Positions 1 through 7,352 of a stretch of DNA of 64,000 nt are shown here, one piece after another. Positions within the stretch are counted from its first letter, which is position 1. The number at the start of each line of letters is the position of its first letter. The stretch lies in the NCBI GenBank assembly GCA_963822905.1, contig CAWGJF010000002.1, positions 310,001-374,000 on the forward strand, written 5' to 3'. The position numbers were made by a program, and so were the translations under genes. The stretch is from CAWGJF01 sp963822905 (GTDB lineage: Bacteria; Bacteroidota; Ignavibacteria; Ignavibacteriales; Ignavibacteriaceae). The notes under the pieces are model-generated. The model saw nothing but the letters and a program-made list of their open reading frames with translations, was not told the origin of the DNA and did no database searches.

Positions 1-121
1 CCGTTGAATCATAAGTTGAAACAACCTGGGTGGTATTCTGCACATCAGCTTTTTTATCTTTTTCTCCGCACGAAATTAACAAACCTAATGCAAGCAGGAA
101 GGGGATAGTTCTTAATAACAT
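1..121 (-). CDS. N-terminal fragment of a small lipoprotein (runs off the window)
   Basis: The minus strand opens with an ATG at 121 and reads about 40 codons to the window edge without a stop. The start encodes a short basic and hydrophobic signal ending in a lipobox-like LLISC-G, followed by a charged, lysine-rich stretch. This is the pattern of an outer-membrane or periplasmic lipoprotein exported by Sec and processed by Lsp. A GAGG sequence just upstream overlaps the stop of the preceding gene (only 7 bases away), so the two are probably co-transcribed. The rest of the gene lies outside the window and no function can be given. Confidence 0.6.
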   Translation of the reverse strand, partial: MLLRTIPFLLALGLLISCGEKDKKADVQNTTQVVSTYDST

Positions 122-128
122 TTTAACC

Positions 129-1367
129 TCAATAAAGTAAATATTTTTTTCTGACTAAATTAAATTTTTTTGATTGCTGATTTATGTGGGTTATAATCGA
201 TTCAACACTTTCATTTAGTTGAATCATTTTCCGGATATTTTTATCACCAATTAACTGATCAAAATGCTTTGGGATAAATTCAAATTTATCAGGATACAAT
301 TTATGTAGAGTTACCAACAATTTAATCCCAAATTCAAGCTGGTTGAATTTATTTTTATCAGTAATATGAATTTTTATTCCGTGACAAACCTGGTTTTCAA
401 ACTTAGGGTTATCTGCTTTCCCGGAAATAGATTCAGGAGTGAAAACAATTTCTTCTAATTCACATCCTGATAAATCAGTTTTTAGAAGTTCTGTTTTAAG
501 TTTTTTCGAATCTATAAAAGGTGTCCCGATTATTTTAAAAGGATGATCTGTTCCTCTTCCTTCTGAAATATTAGTTCCTTCCAGCAAGCAGGTTGCGGGG
601 TAGATAAGCACCGTTTCAAAATCCGGAATGTTGGGAGATGTTGGAATCCAATCTGGATTAAAATCATTCCAGGAAAATTCACGTTTCCAGTTTTTCATTT
701 TGATGATTTGTAAACTGGGTTTCTCTATAGTTTTTAAATATCCTTCACTTACAAATAGCTGTGCAAGTTCACCGATTGTCATTCCATGAATCATATCAAT
801 TTGTGTAATTCCAATGAAAGAAATTAAATCGTTATTTAATAACGGACCCGAAAATTTATTTCCGTTCAAAGGATTCGGACGGTCAAGAATTATCACTACC
901 TTATTATTTTCTGAAGCAGACTGCAAAATATAATACATCGTTGAAATGTAAGTATAAAATCTTACTCCAATATCCTGAAGATCAAAAATGATTACATCAA
1001 CATTTTGTAACATTTCAGGAGTGGGTTTTTTCATCTTCCCGTAAAGTGAAAAAATCTGAATTCCATTTTCAGTAATTTCATCTTCAATATTTTCACCTGC
1101 GACGATGTTCCCTGAAAAGCCATGTTCAGGAGCAAAAATTGTTGATATATTAATTCCCAAAGATTTCAATGTATCAAGAAGGGAAGTTCCATTAGAAAGA
1201 ACACTTGCCTGGTTAATTACTAATCCTACTTTTTTGTCTTTTATTAGATTAAATTTTTCTGAGACAAGAATATCTGATCCAAACAAAACTTTATCAGGCT
1301 TTATCTGTGATGAACAGGAAAAAGAAAATAAAAAAAGAATTAAAAAAGATGAGTGATAAATTTTCAT
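129..1367 (-). CDS. DUF1343 / NamZ-like (GH171) lipoprotein, probable exo-beta-N-acetylmuramidase
   Basis: 412 residues. The first about 20 residues form a signal ending in FSFSC-SS, a lipobox, so the protein is probably a lipoprotein. The mature part matches the DUF1343 (YbbC/NamZ) family in motif order: GLVINQAS near residue 50, FAPEHGFSG near 80, DLQDIGVRFYTY near 130, DRPNPLNG near 163 and EGRGTDHPF near 270. Characterised members release terminal N-acetylmuramic acid from peptidoglycan fragments, so a role in cell-wall recycling in the periplasm is likely; the exact substrate is inferred. Full family length. It lies downstream of ndk, separated from it by a terminator-like hairpin, and 7 bases upstream of another lipoprotein gene. 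Confidence 0.85.
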   Translation of the reverse strand: MKIYHSSFLILFLFSFSCSSQIKPDKVLFGSDILVSEKFNLIKDKKVGLVINQASVLSNGTSLLDTLKSLGINISTIFAPEHGFSGNIVAGENIEDEITENGIQIFSLYGKMKKPTPEMLQNVDVIIFDLQDIGVRFYTYISTMYYILQSASENNKVVIILDRPNPLNGNKFSGPLLNNDLISFIGITQIDMIHGMTIGELAQLFVSEGYLKTIEKPSLQIIKMKNWKREFSWNDFNPDWIPTSPNIPDFETVLIYPATCLLEGTNISEGRGTDHPFKIIGTPFIDSKKLKTELLKTDLSGCELEEIVFTPESISGKADNPKFENQVCHGIKIHITDKNKFNQLEFGIKLLVTLHKLYPDKFEFIPKHFDQLIGDKNIRKMIQLNESVESIITHINQQSKKFNLVRKKYLLY

Positions 1368-1373
1368 ATAATG

Positions 1374-1399
1374 AAAAAAGGGAGGGAAGTTCTCCTCCC
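1374..1399 (-). terminator. Rho-independent terminator downstream of ndk
   Basis: Read on the minus strand, GGGAGG pairs with CCTCCC across an 8-base loop and is followed by six T residues (plus-strand A run at 1374-1379). It sits 6 bases after the ndk stop and just before the start of the DUF1343 gene, so it should end the ndk transcript. Confidence 0.75.
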
Positions 1400-1404
1400 A
1401 AATT

Positions 1405-1836
1405 TTACAAAGAATAGTTATTCAAAATATCATTGCGGGAGAAAAAGTGGCTTATTTCTTTTTCGGCATTCTCATCAGAATCTGAACCGTGAACTGCATT
1501 GAACTGAATATCTGTTGCATAAAGTTTCCTCACAGTTCCTTCAGCAGCTTTTGCCGGATCAGTTGCCCCTATAAGCTTCCTGTAATCTTCAACCGCATTT
1601 TCTTTTTCTAAATAAATCGGAATGCAAGGTCCGCTTGTCATATAATCGAGCAGTTCACTAAAGAAACTTCTTTCCTTATGAATTTCATAAAATCCACCTG
1701 CAGATTCTTTTGTTAAATGAACCATCCTCATTGCACGTATTTTAAAACCGGCTTTAATAATCATTGAAATAATTTCACCTGTATGTCCTTTTTGAACTGC
1801 ATCAGGTTTTATTATTGCTAAAGTTTTCTTTCTCAA
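1405..1836 (-). CDS. ndk: Nucleoside diphosphate kinase
   Basis: 143 residues, the normal length for NDK. It transfers the gamma-phosphate of ATP to nucleoside diphosphates through a phosphohistidine and balances NTP pools in the cytoplasm. The N-terminal TLAIIKPDAVQKG and the active-site motif NAVHGSDS (catalytic His near residue 117) are intact, as is the conserved GPC..YLEKENAVEDYRKLIGATDP segment around residues 88-110. It ends in a strong hairpin terminator and lies between sucD (upstream, also minus) and the DUF1343 gene. The ATG is preceded by a GGAG-like sequence. No anomalies seen. Confidence 0.97.
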   Translation of the reverse strand: MRKKTLAIIKPDAVQKGHTGEIISMIIKAGFKIRAMRMVHLTKESAGGFYEIHKERSFFSELLDYMTSGPCIPIYLEKENAVEDYRKLIGATDPAKAAEGTVRKLYATDIQFNAVHGSDSDENAEKEISHFFSRNDILNNYSL

Positions 1837-1871
1837 TTTTCACTCCTTATTATTCAATTAGTTTAAAACAG

Positions 1872-1890
1872 AAGCCCGGCTGGCGGGCTT
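1872..1890 (-). terminator. Hairpin downstream of sucD
   Basis: AAGCCCG (1872-1878) and CGGGCTT (1884-1890) form a perfect 7-bp stem with a 5-base loop. In the minus direction it is followed by CTGTTTT, a modest T tract. It lies about 27 bases past the sucD stop and ahead of ndk, so it is probably the sucD terminator or attenuator. Confidence 0.6.
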
Positions 1891-1916
1891 ACTGAAAATA
1901 TTATTTTATTCGAAAA

Positions 1917-2873
1917 TTATTTCTTCTTTTTCTTTTTTACAACCTTTTTTGATTTGGTTGATTTTGGTTTAATTGTTTTTTTAACAGTAGTTTTCTTTGC
2001 CAACTTCTGTAATAAGCTTTGCATGGTTTTACCAATATCAGCAGGACTTTCAACAACAGCAATTCCGGCTTTCTTCATGGCAGCCATTTTTTCCGCTGCT
2101 GTCCCTTTTCCTCCTGAAATGATAGCTCCGGCGTGTCCCATTCTTCTTCCGGGAGGTGCAGTTCTCCCTGCAATAAATCCTACAACAGGCTTGTTTACGT
2201 TTTTCTTTATGAAGGAAGCTGCTTCTTCTTCTGCAGTTCCACCAATTTCACCAATCATTACAATACCTTCTGTGTCGGGATCTTCATTAAACAATTTTAT
2301 TATGTCTATAAACCTGGAGCCAATTACCGGATCACCGCCAATGCCTACTGCGGTTGATTGTCCGAGTCCAACATCAACTAATTGTTTAACTGCTTCATAA
2401 GTCAACGTTCCACTTCTCGATACAACTCCGATTGTTCCTTTCTTATGAACAAAGCCTGGCATAATCCCAACTTTTGCCTTGCCGGGAGATATCACCCCGG
2501 GGCAATTTGGTCCAACAAGGAGTACATCCTTATTCTTGATTGAATTGTAAACTTTCAGCATATCTCCCGCAGGAATTCCTTCAGTTATACAGATAATAAC
2601 TTTAATTCCTGAATTTGCTGCTTCAAGAATTGCATCTGCTGCAAATGCTGGTGGGACAAAAATTATTGAAGTGTTCGCTTTCTGTTCTTTAACTGCATTT
2701 TCAACGGTGTTGTAAACCGGAATACCTTCGAATTTTATACCTCCTTTACCCGGAGTTACACCTGCAACTACATTAGTTCCGTATTCAACCATTTGTTGTG
2801 TATGGAATGAACCCTCACCGCCAGTAATTCCCTGGACAACAAGACGGGTTTTTTTATCAACAAGAATGCTCAT
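1917..2873 (-). CDS. sucD: Succinyl-CoA synthetase (succinate-CoA ligase) alpha subunit with lysine-rich C-terminal tail
   Basis: 318 residues. The alpha subunit of the TCA-cycle enzyme that interconverts succinyl-CoA and succinate with ADP or GDP phosphorylation. It shows the CoA-binding Rossmann start (TRLVVQGITGGEGSFHTQQM), VGPNCPGVISP near residue 122, SRSGTLTYE near 152 and the phosphohistidine segment GHAGAIISGGKGTA near residue 246. The catalytic core ends near residue 291. It is followed by about 26 residues made almost entirely of Lys, Thr, Ser and Val, which the family normally lacks. The beta subunit (sucC) is not adjacent. The stop is clear and the tail stays in frame, so it is not a sequencing run-on. 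Confidence 0.95.
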   Translation of the reverse strand: MSILVDKKTRLVVQGITGGEGSFHTQQMVEYGTNVVAGVTPGKGGIKFEGIPVYNTVENAVKEQKANTSIIFVPPAFAADAILEAANSGIKVIICITEGIPAGDMLKVYNSIKNKDVLLVGPNCPGVISPGKAKVGIMPGFVHKKGTIGVVSRSGTLTYEAVKQLVDVGLGQSTAVGIGGDPVIGSRFIDIIKLFNEDPDTEGIVMIGEIGGTAEEEAASFIKKNVNKPVVGFIAGRTAPPGRRMGHAGAIISGGKGTAAEKMAAMKKAGIAVVESPADIGKTMQSLLQKLAKKTTVKKTIKPKSTKSKKVVKKKKKK

Positions 2874-2990
2874 ATTTGTTCCTAAAAAACATTAAAAATT
2901 TAGAGTGTAAAGATAGGAAATTAATATTGAAAGAATAAAATAACAGGATTTATTAGTTAGGAAAGGCTGTGAAGTATAGGGATTATATAT

Positions 2991-3029
2991 TCGTGAATAA
3001 GTGACAATTTATTTGTCACTTATTCATGA
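2991..3029 (-). terminator. Long inverted repeat downstream of tatA
   Basis: TGAATAAGTGACAA (2994-3007) and TTGTCACTTATTCA (3013-3026) are exact reverse complements around a 5-base loop; the stem extends to 2991/3029 with one wobble. It starts 10 bases beyond the tatA stop. On either strand the flanking T tract is weak, so it may be a terminator or 3' stabilising stem for the purC-like to tatA transcript, or a protein-binding palindrome. Confidence 0.5.
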
Positions 3030-3038
3030 TAATTTTAA

Positions 3039-3239
3039 TTAACTTTTTTTGTCGTCTATTTTCTTTGATTCTTTATCGGTAGATTTAATCTCATCTTCAA
3101 CATCTTTCAATCCTTTTTTGAACTCGCTCATTCCTTTTCCAATTCCTCGTGCAAGTTCTGGGATTTTCTTTGCACCAAATAAAATAAGAATTACAAGAAG
3201 TATAAGAATTATTTCGCCGGCTCCTAAATTTCCAAACAT
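3039..3239 (-). CDS. tatA: Twin-arginine translocase subunit TatA/E
   Basis: 66 residues. A single N-terminal transmembrane helix (about residues 5-22, starting GAGEIILILLVILILFGAKKIPE), the FGxxKIPE hinge, then an amphipathic helix (LARGIGKGMSEFKKGL) and a charged tail. This is the full TatA/E plan. TatA oligomers form the conduit that exports folded Tat substrates across the inner membrane. It is the last gene of the minus-strand run and starts 10 bases after the purQ stop. tatC is not in the window. Confidence 0.93.
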   Translation of the reverse strand: MFGNLGAGEIILILLVILILFGAKKIPELARGIGKGMSEFKKGLKDVEDEIKSTDKESKKIDDKKS

Positions 3240-3249
3240 TATTTCACCT

Positions 3250-3951
3250 CTAATTAAAAATATTATTTATCAATGCTTTAAATATCAGACTTCCGTCTGT
3301 CTTTCTCAATACCGGATCACTGCTCCTTTCAGGATGAGGCATCATTCCAAGTACATTGCCTTTCTTGTTGATAATTCCTGCAATGTTCGAAACTGATCCG
3401 TTTGGATTATTACTTTTGTTCACAATCCCTTTTTCTGATGAATAACGGAAAACGACCTGGTTATTTTCTTCCAACGATTTTAAAGTTTGTTCATCTGTAA
3501 AATAATTTCCGTCACCATGAGCAATCGGAACTTTCAATGGTTTATCCAAATTAATTCCTTTTGTGAATGCTGTATCTTCATTTTCAATTTTAAGATAAAC
3601 ATCTTTACAAACAAATTGAAGTGATTGATTTTTCAGCATAACTCCTGGAAGTAAGCCGGCTTCCAACAGAATCTGAAATCCGTTACAAATTCCAACAACG
3701 TATCCACCATTTTCAGCAAAATCAATTACTTTATTCATAATAGGTGAAAATCTTGCTATTGCTCCGCTTCTTAAATAATCGCCATAAGAAAATCCTCCAG
3801 GTAAAATAATTACATCAAATCCATTCATCTCATCATCTTTATGCCAGAGAAACTTTACATCATAATCCAAAATTTTATTTAAAACATAATATGCATCGTG
3901 ATCACAGTTTGATCCCGGGAAAACTACAACACCAAATTTCGGTTTGCTCAT
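3250..3951 (-). CDS. purQ: Phosphoribosylformylglycinamidine synthase subunit PurQ (glutaminase)
   Basis: 233 residues, the standard small PurQ of the three-part PurSQL enzyme (purine step 4). The class I glutamine amidotransferase parts are present: FPGSNCDHD at the N-terminus, the nucleophile elbow GICNGFQ near residue 92, and PHPERS near residue 207 giving the catalytic His and Glu. It supplies ammonia to PurL, which is elsewhere. It overlaps purS by 4 bases (ATGA), indicating translational coupling. Confidence 0.96.
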   Translation of the reverse strand: MSKPKFGVVVFPGSNCDHDAYYVLNKILDYDVKFLWHKDDEMNGFDVIILPGGFSYGDYLRSGAIARFSPIMNKVIDFAENGGYVVGICNGFQILLEAGLLPGVMLKNQSLQFVCKDVYLKIENEDTAFTKGINLDKPLKVPIAHGDGNYFTDEQTLKSLEENNQVVFRYSSEKGIVNKSNNPNGSVSNIAGIINKKGNVLGMMPHPERSSDPVLRKTDGSLIFKALINNIFN

Positions 3952-4199
3952 TGAGCTTCTTCCAGAGTAAATTCAAAATCTTCCATTATTGGATTTGCAA
4001 GAAGCTTGGAACAATAAAGTCCGACATCTTTTTCAGCAGCAGTTTTGTCATTAGTATCAACTTCAAATTCAATAAACTTATTTATCCGGGTATTCTTCAC
4101 ATTGTTTATCCCAAGATGATGTGCTCCTTTTTCAACTGCTTTTCCCTGTGGATCAAGAATTGAAGCTCGTCTTTTTATCAAAACTCTGGCTTTGAACAA
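3948..4199 (-). CDS. purS: Phosphoribosylformylglycinamidine synthase subunit PurS
   Basis: 83 residues, the expected size. PurS bridges PurQ and the small-type PurL in bacteria that use the split FGAM synthase. The sequence shows the typical start FKARVLIKRRASILDPQGKAVE and the NVKNTRINKFIEFEVD strand pattern. The stop overlaps the purQ start, and the gene follows pssA with a 27-base gap, so lipid and purine genes may share a transcript. Confidence 0.95.
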   Translation of the reverse strand: MFKARVLIKRRASILDPQGKAVEKGAHHLGINNVKNTRINKFIEFEVDTNDKTAAEKDVGLYCSKLLANPIMEDFEFTLEEAQ

Positions 4200-4226
4200 T
4201 TTAATTTTCTCCTAAAATCAAAAGAT

Positions 4227-4946
4227 TTAATCAGGTTCTTTAGTTGTAAACCATTTATAAATGTGTCGAAAAATACCGAATAGAATCATGAAAACAAATA
4301 TGAAGAATAACCCTTTTGTAAATGCAAACAGGATTAAAACTAATGCTGCAATTACAAAAATTATATTAAAAGGTTTTTCTTTGATGCTCGACCATCTCAA
4401 TTTTGGGAAAGTTTCATAACGGATATTACTAACCATCAGGTAAGATAATATGAGAATCATCGGGATGATAACATTTGAAACATTTCCAGGAAATCCTTTA
4501 TTATAAAATGCTAAGACAAATGAAGCGAGAGTTAATGCACACGATGGAATTGGTAAACCAATAAAAAATGATTTTTCAAATCCGACAAGCTGAACATTAA
4601 ATCGTGCAAGTCTGAAACCTCCGGCAATTAGAGGAAGTGATGCAAGAATGATTCCATAGACTCCAAATTCAGATAAGTAAGTTGAGTAGAGGAGAAAAGA
4701 TGGAGCAGCACCAAAAGTAACAACATCGGAAAGTGAATCGAGTTCCACTCCCAGTTCACTACTCGAGTTTGTTAGTCGTGCAACTAATCCATCGAGTGCG
4801 TCAAAAATGGCTCCACCAAAAATTAACCAAGCTGCATAAGTAAAATTTCCGGTACTTGCATTAACGATAGAATAAAATCCACAGAACATATTCATCGCCG
4901 TAAATAAATTCGGAATTACTGAAGGTGTGATTCGTGGTCGGTTCAT
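4227..4946 (-). CDS. pssA: CDP-diacylglycerol-serine O-phosphatidyltransferase
   Basis: 239 residues with about six to eight hydrophobic helices. The CDP-alcohol phosphatidyltransferase signature D-x2-DG-x2-AR-x8-G-x3-D-x3-D is visible from DALDGLVAR to DSLSD (about residues 49-71). It makes phosphatidylserine from CDP-diacylglycerol and serine at the inner membrane. The neighbouring psd, one base upstream in the same orientation, makes the next enzyme, which supports the PS-synthase assignment over other CDP-alcohol transferases. Confidence 0.94.
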   Translation of the reverse strand: MNRPRITPSVIPNLFTAMNMFCGFYSIVNASTGNFTYAAWLIFGGAIFDALDGLVARLTNSSSELGVELDSLSDVVTFGAAPSFLLYSTYLSEFGVYGIILASLPLIAGGFRLARFNVQLVGFEKSFFIGLPIPSCALTLASFVLAFYNKGFPGNVSNVIIPMILILSYLMVSNIRYETFPKLRWSSIKEKPFNIIFVIAALVLILFAFTKGLFFIFVFMILFGIFRHIYKWFTTKEPD

Positions 4947-4947
4947 T

Positions 4948-5601
4948 CTATTTTGTCAACTCAAAAAGGATTGTTTCTCCGGCAGTGACTTTATCATCTT
5001 TATTTATTTTCGGTTTCCATTTTGAATTTACAATAACATCAACCCTGCTGCCGAATTTTATCATACCGAATCGTTCGCCAATTTTTACATTTTCTTTTAG
5101 TTTCAGATCATTTACAATTCTACGTGCAACCATTCCTGCAACTTGCGTGAAAAAGACTTTACCCTTAGAACTGCTGATACCAATTTCCATTCGTTCATTA
5201 AGATCAGAAGCTTTGTCTTCAAATGCAGCTACATATTTACCTTCAATGTATTCGAGATATTCAACCGTTCCGCTTATCGGAATTCTGTTTACATGAACGT
5301 TTAACGGAGACATAAATATAGAAACCATCCATGCTTTTTCATTTATAAATTTATGATCATTAATTTCTTTAACGAATAAAACTTTTCCATCTGCAGGGGA
5401 AATAACCACATCATCCCTATTTGGCGGAGTCCTGTCAGGATCCCTGAAAAAATTCAAAACGAAAACTAAAATTAATGCAGCAACAACTATAAATATAATT
5501 TTTGCTGAACTGTTATTTATAAAAAAACTGCTGATAATAATCAGGAAAGAAATTATGCAGGCAATGCCAATTGTGGAATAGCCGTATTTTGTGAACATCA
5601 A
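4948..5601 (-). CDS. psd: Phosphatidylserine decarboxylase proenzyme (short type)
   Basis: 217 residues, the length of the short PSD class. Two hydrophobic segments lie within residues 1-47. The core has SPADGKVL near residue 68, FMSPLNVHVNRIP near residue 95 and the self-cleavage motif FGSR near residue 183, where the Gly-Ser bond is cut and Ser becomes the pyruvoyl prosthetic group. It converts phosphatidylserine to phosphatidylethanolamine. It sits immediately upstream of pssA and 1 base after the purC-like gene, so these genes are a tight unit. Confidence 0.94.
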   Translation of the reverse strand: MMFTKYGYSTIGIACIISFLIIISSFFINNSSAKIIFIVVAALILVFVLNFFRDPDRTPPNRDDVVISPADGKVLFVKEINDHKFINEKAWMVSIFMSPLNVHVNRIPISGTVEYLEYIEGKYVAAFEDKASDLNERMEIGISSSKGKVFFTQVAGMVARRIVNDLKLKENVKIGERFGMIKFGSRVDVIVNSKWKPKINKDDKVTAGETILFELTK

Positions 5602-5602
5602 A

Positions 5603-6280
5603 TCAACTACTTATAATTTTAAAGAGATGATCTGAATATTTTTTCATGTGTGCAGCTGTTGAAATTTTATATGGATCGATTGCTTTTTTATCTCCGTTAG
5701 TAGAAATAATTTTAATGCTCATTGGTGTAAAATCATCAACTAGAATAATTTTATTCTCAAATTTACCAAATGAACAGGAAACTTCCGCAATCGTGTGATT
5801 TCTTCTTCCGAAAAATGATTTTAGTACTGCATTAATTTTTGAACACAAGCGGTTAATGAATTTTAGTTCGTCGTGCGTGCAAATATCAAAAGAAATTAAA
5901 TGACTTTCACTCACTAGTGAATCTTTTATCTCACCAAAGTGATATTCAAAAACAGGGAATGTAAGGATGTCGAATTCTTTTATTAAAAAAATTTTTGCAG
6001 TTCTTTTATCTGCATTATTTAGAATTCTGATTCTGAAAGGGATCTGAGAAAATTTAAGAAAAGTAAGTGATTCGGTCGTATGATGATTTACAAATGCAGT
6101 CGGAATGTGATATTCTTTTAAATATTCATAAAAAAAAGAACTAATTGCTGCGGATTTTTTGCCTAAATCTTTAACCCTTAACTTTTTATTTTTTACCGGG
6201 AAAAAATGATCTGTGTATTCAATTAGCTGGTAATTCTGTTCGTCAAACGGAATTTCTTTTCGCTGGTATTCATTAATCAT
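5603..6280 (-). CDS. PurC-like protein lacking SAICAR synthetase catalytic signatures (possible pseudoenzyme)
   Basis: 225 residues from the ATG at 6280; a TTG six bases upstream is an alternative start. The sequence follows SAICAR synthetase from end to end. YHIPTAFVNHHTTESLTFLK corresponds to the segment before the substrate motif, SQIPFRIRI to VPIECIVR, and FGKFENKIILVDDFTP to FGKFEDKIILVDELLTP of the true purC at 37639-38541. The two catalytic signatures are lost. The first (PxExxVRxxxxGS) has E and R replaced and no GS; the second (DxKxEFG) reads EVSCSFG. The N-terminal GKVRDIY nucleotide motif is not recognisable. It probably keeps the fold but not the reaction. It heads the psd-pssA-purS-purQ-tatA run, next to other purine genes. 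Function unknown. Confidence 0.75.
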   Translation of the reverse strand: MINEYQRKEIPFDEQNYQLIEYTDHFFPVKNKKLRVKDLGKKSAAISSFFYEYLKEYHIPTAFVNHHTTESLTFLKFSQIPFRIRILNNADKRTAKIFLIKEFDILTFPVFEYHFGEIKDSLVSESHLISFDICTHDELKFINRLCSKINAVLKSFFGRRNHTIAEVSCSFGKFENKIILVDDFTPMSIKIISTNGDKKAIDPYKISTAAHMKKYSDHLFKIISS

Positions 6281-6426
6281 AGGCAAAAATCTTTCATTTA
6301 TTCAGTGAGAAAACGCAATGCTGAAATTATCAATAATCAATGTATAAAGTCAATCTTAAATAGTATATTTAAATCTTAAACAGGAAATAATTTTAATTTT
6401 TTTTGTAGAAAATCAGGAGGATTTTA

Positions 6427-6753
6427 ATGAAAGGTGGAATGCAGGGAATGATGAAGCAGGTCCAGAAAATGCAGGCAGAGATGCAAAAAGTGCAGGGTGA
6501 GCTTAGTAATAAAACAGTTTCTGAGGAAGCCGGCGGTGGAATGATAAAGGCAGTAGCAAATGGAAATAAAGAATTAGTTTCTATTTTAATCGATCCGCAG
6601 GTAATTGAAAAAGAAGAAAAAGAAATTCTTGAAGATCTTGTTGTTGCTGCTGTAAACAAAGCTCTGGAATCTGCATCAAAAATGGCTGAAGAAGAAATGA
6701 CAAAGGTAACAAAAGGTATGATACCTCCAGGATTAAATATTCCGGGGTTTTAA
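6427..6753 (+). CDS. YbaB/EbfC family nucleoid-associated protein
   Basis: 108 residues. The N-terminus is a Met/Gln/Lys-rich helix (MKGGMQGMMKQVQKMQAEMQ), followed by the central beta-strands ANGNKELVSILIDP and a C-terminal helical, methionine-rich end. This is the YbaB/EbfC fold, a small dimeric DNA-binding protein. It is placed directly upstream of recR, as in most bacteria. A strong CAGGAGG site about 6 bases ahead supports the ATG. Divergently oriented from the purC-like gene, with about 140 bases between that must hold both promoters. Confidence 0.94.
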   Translation: MKGGMQGMMKQVQKMQAEMQKVQGELSNKTVSEEAGGGMIKAVANGNKELVSILIDPQVIEKEEKEILEDLVVAAVNKALESASKMAEEEMTKVTKGMIPPGLNIPGF

Positions 6754-6755
6754 AC

Positions 6756-7352
6756 TTGCAAATTGCTGAACCACTTGCAGTTGCCATTGAAGAATTAAGC
6801 AAGCTTCCGGGAGTTGGGAAAAAAACTGCTCAACGTCTTGCTCTCTATATTTTAAAAAAGAATGACGAAGAAGTAAATAATCTTTTAAAATCAATCCATG
6901 AATTAAAAACTAAATTAAGGTTTTGTGAAAGATGTTATAATCTTTCGGAAGATAATTTTTGTAACATTTGTAAAAGCCAGAAAAGGGAATCATCCTTATT
7001 ATGTATTGTTGAAGAAGCAAGCGACGTTATCGCAATAGAAAAAACAAATGAATACAACGGAATTTATCATGTACTTGGTGGAGTACTTTCGCCTTTAAGT
7101 GGAGTAAATCCTGATTCTTTAAAAATAAAAGAATTAATTAAACGATTTGAAAATGAGGAGATCGCAGAAGTCATTCTTGCTTTGAATCCGGATACTGAAG
7201 GTGAAACAACTTCATTATATATCGCGAAACTTTTAAAACCGCTAAACGTTAAAGTAACACGGATTGCAAGAGGGTTACCGATTGGCGGAGATCTTGAATT
7301 TGCTGACGAAGCAACTATAGGAAGGGCACTTTTAAATAGAAGTATTTTATGA
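6756..7352 (+). CDS. recR: Recombination mediator RecR
   Basis: 198 residues from a TTG start two bases after the ebfC stop. Helix-hairpin-helix ELSKLPGVGKKTAQRLALYI near residues 13-32, a Cys4 zinc finger (CERCYNL...FCNIC, about residues 57-72), a TOPRIM core (CIVEEASDVIAIE, about 84-96) and the conserved YHVLGGVLSPLSG at about 104-116. RecR works with RecF/RecO to load RecA at gapped DNA. Coupled to the upstream ebfC and overlapping the next gene by 4 bases. Confidence 0.96.
   Translation: MQIAEPLAVAIEELSKLPGVGKKTAQRLALYILKKNDEEVNNLLKSIHELKTKLRFCERCYNLSEDNFCNICKSQKRESSLLCIVEEASDVIAIEKTNEYNGIYHVLGGVLSPLSGVNPDSLKIKELIKRFENEEIAEVILALNPDTEGETTSLYIAKLLKPLNVKVTRIARGLPIGGDLEFADEATIGRALLNRSIL

Noticed and set aside
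1954..2400. Long open frame on the plus strand across sucD
   Set aside because: It is antisense to a strongly conserved gene; open frames of this kind are expected shadows of the coding strand.
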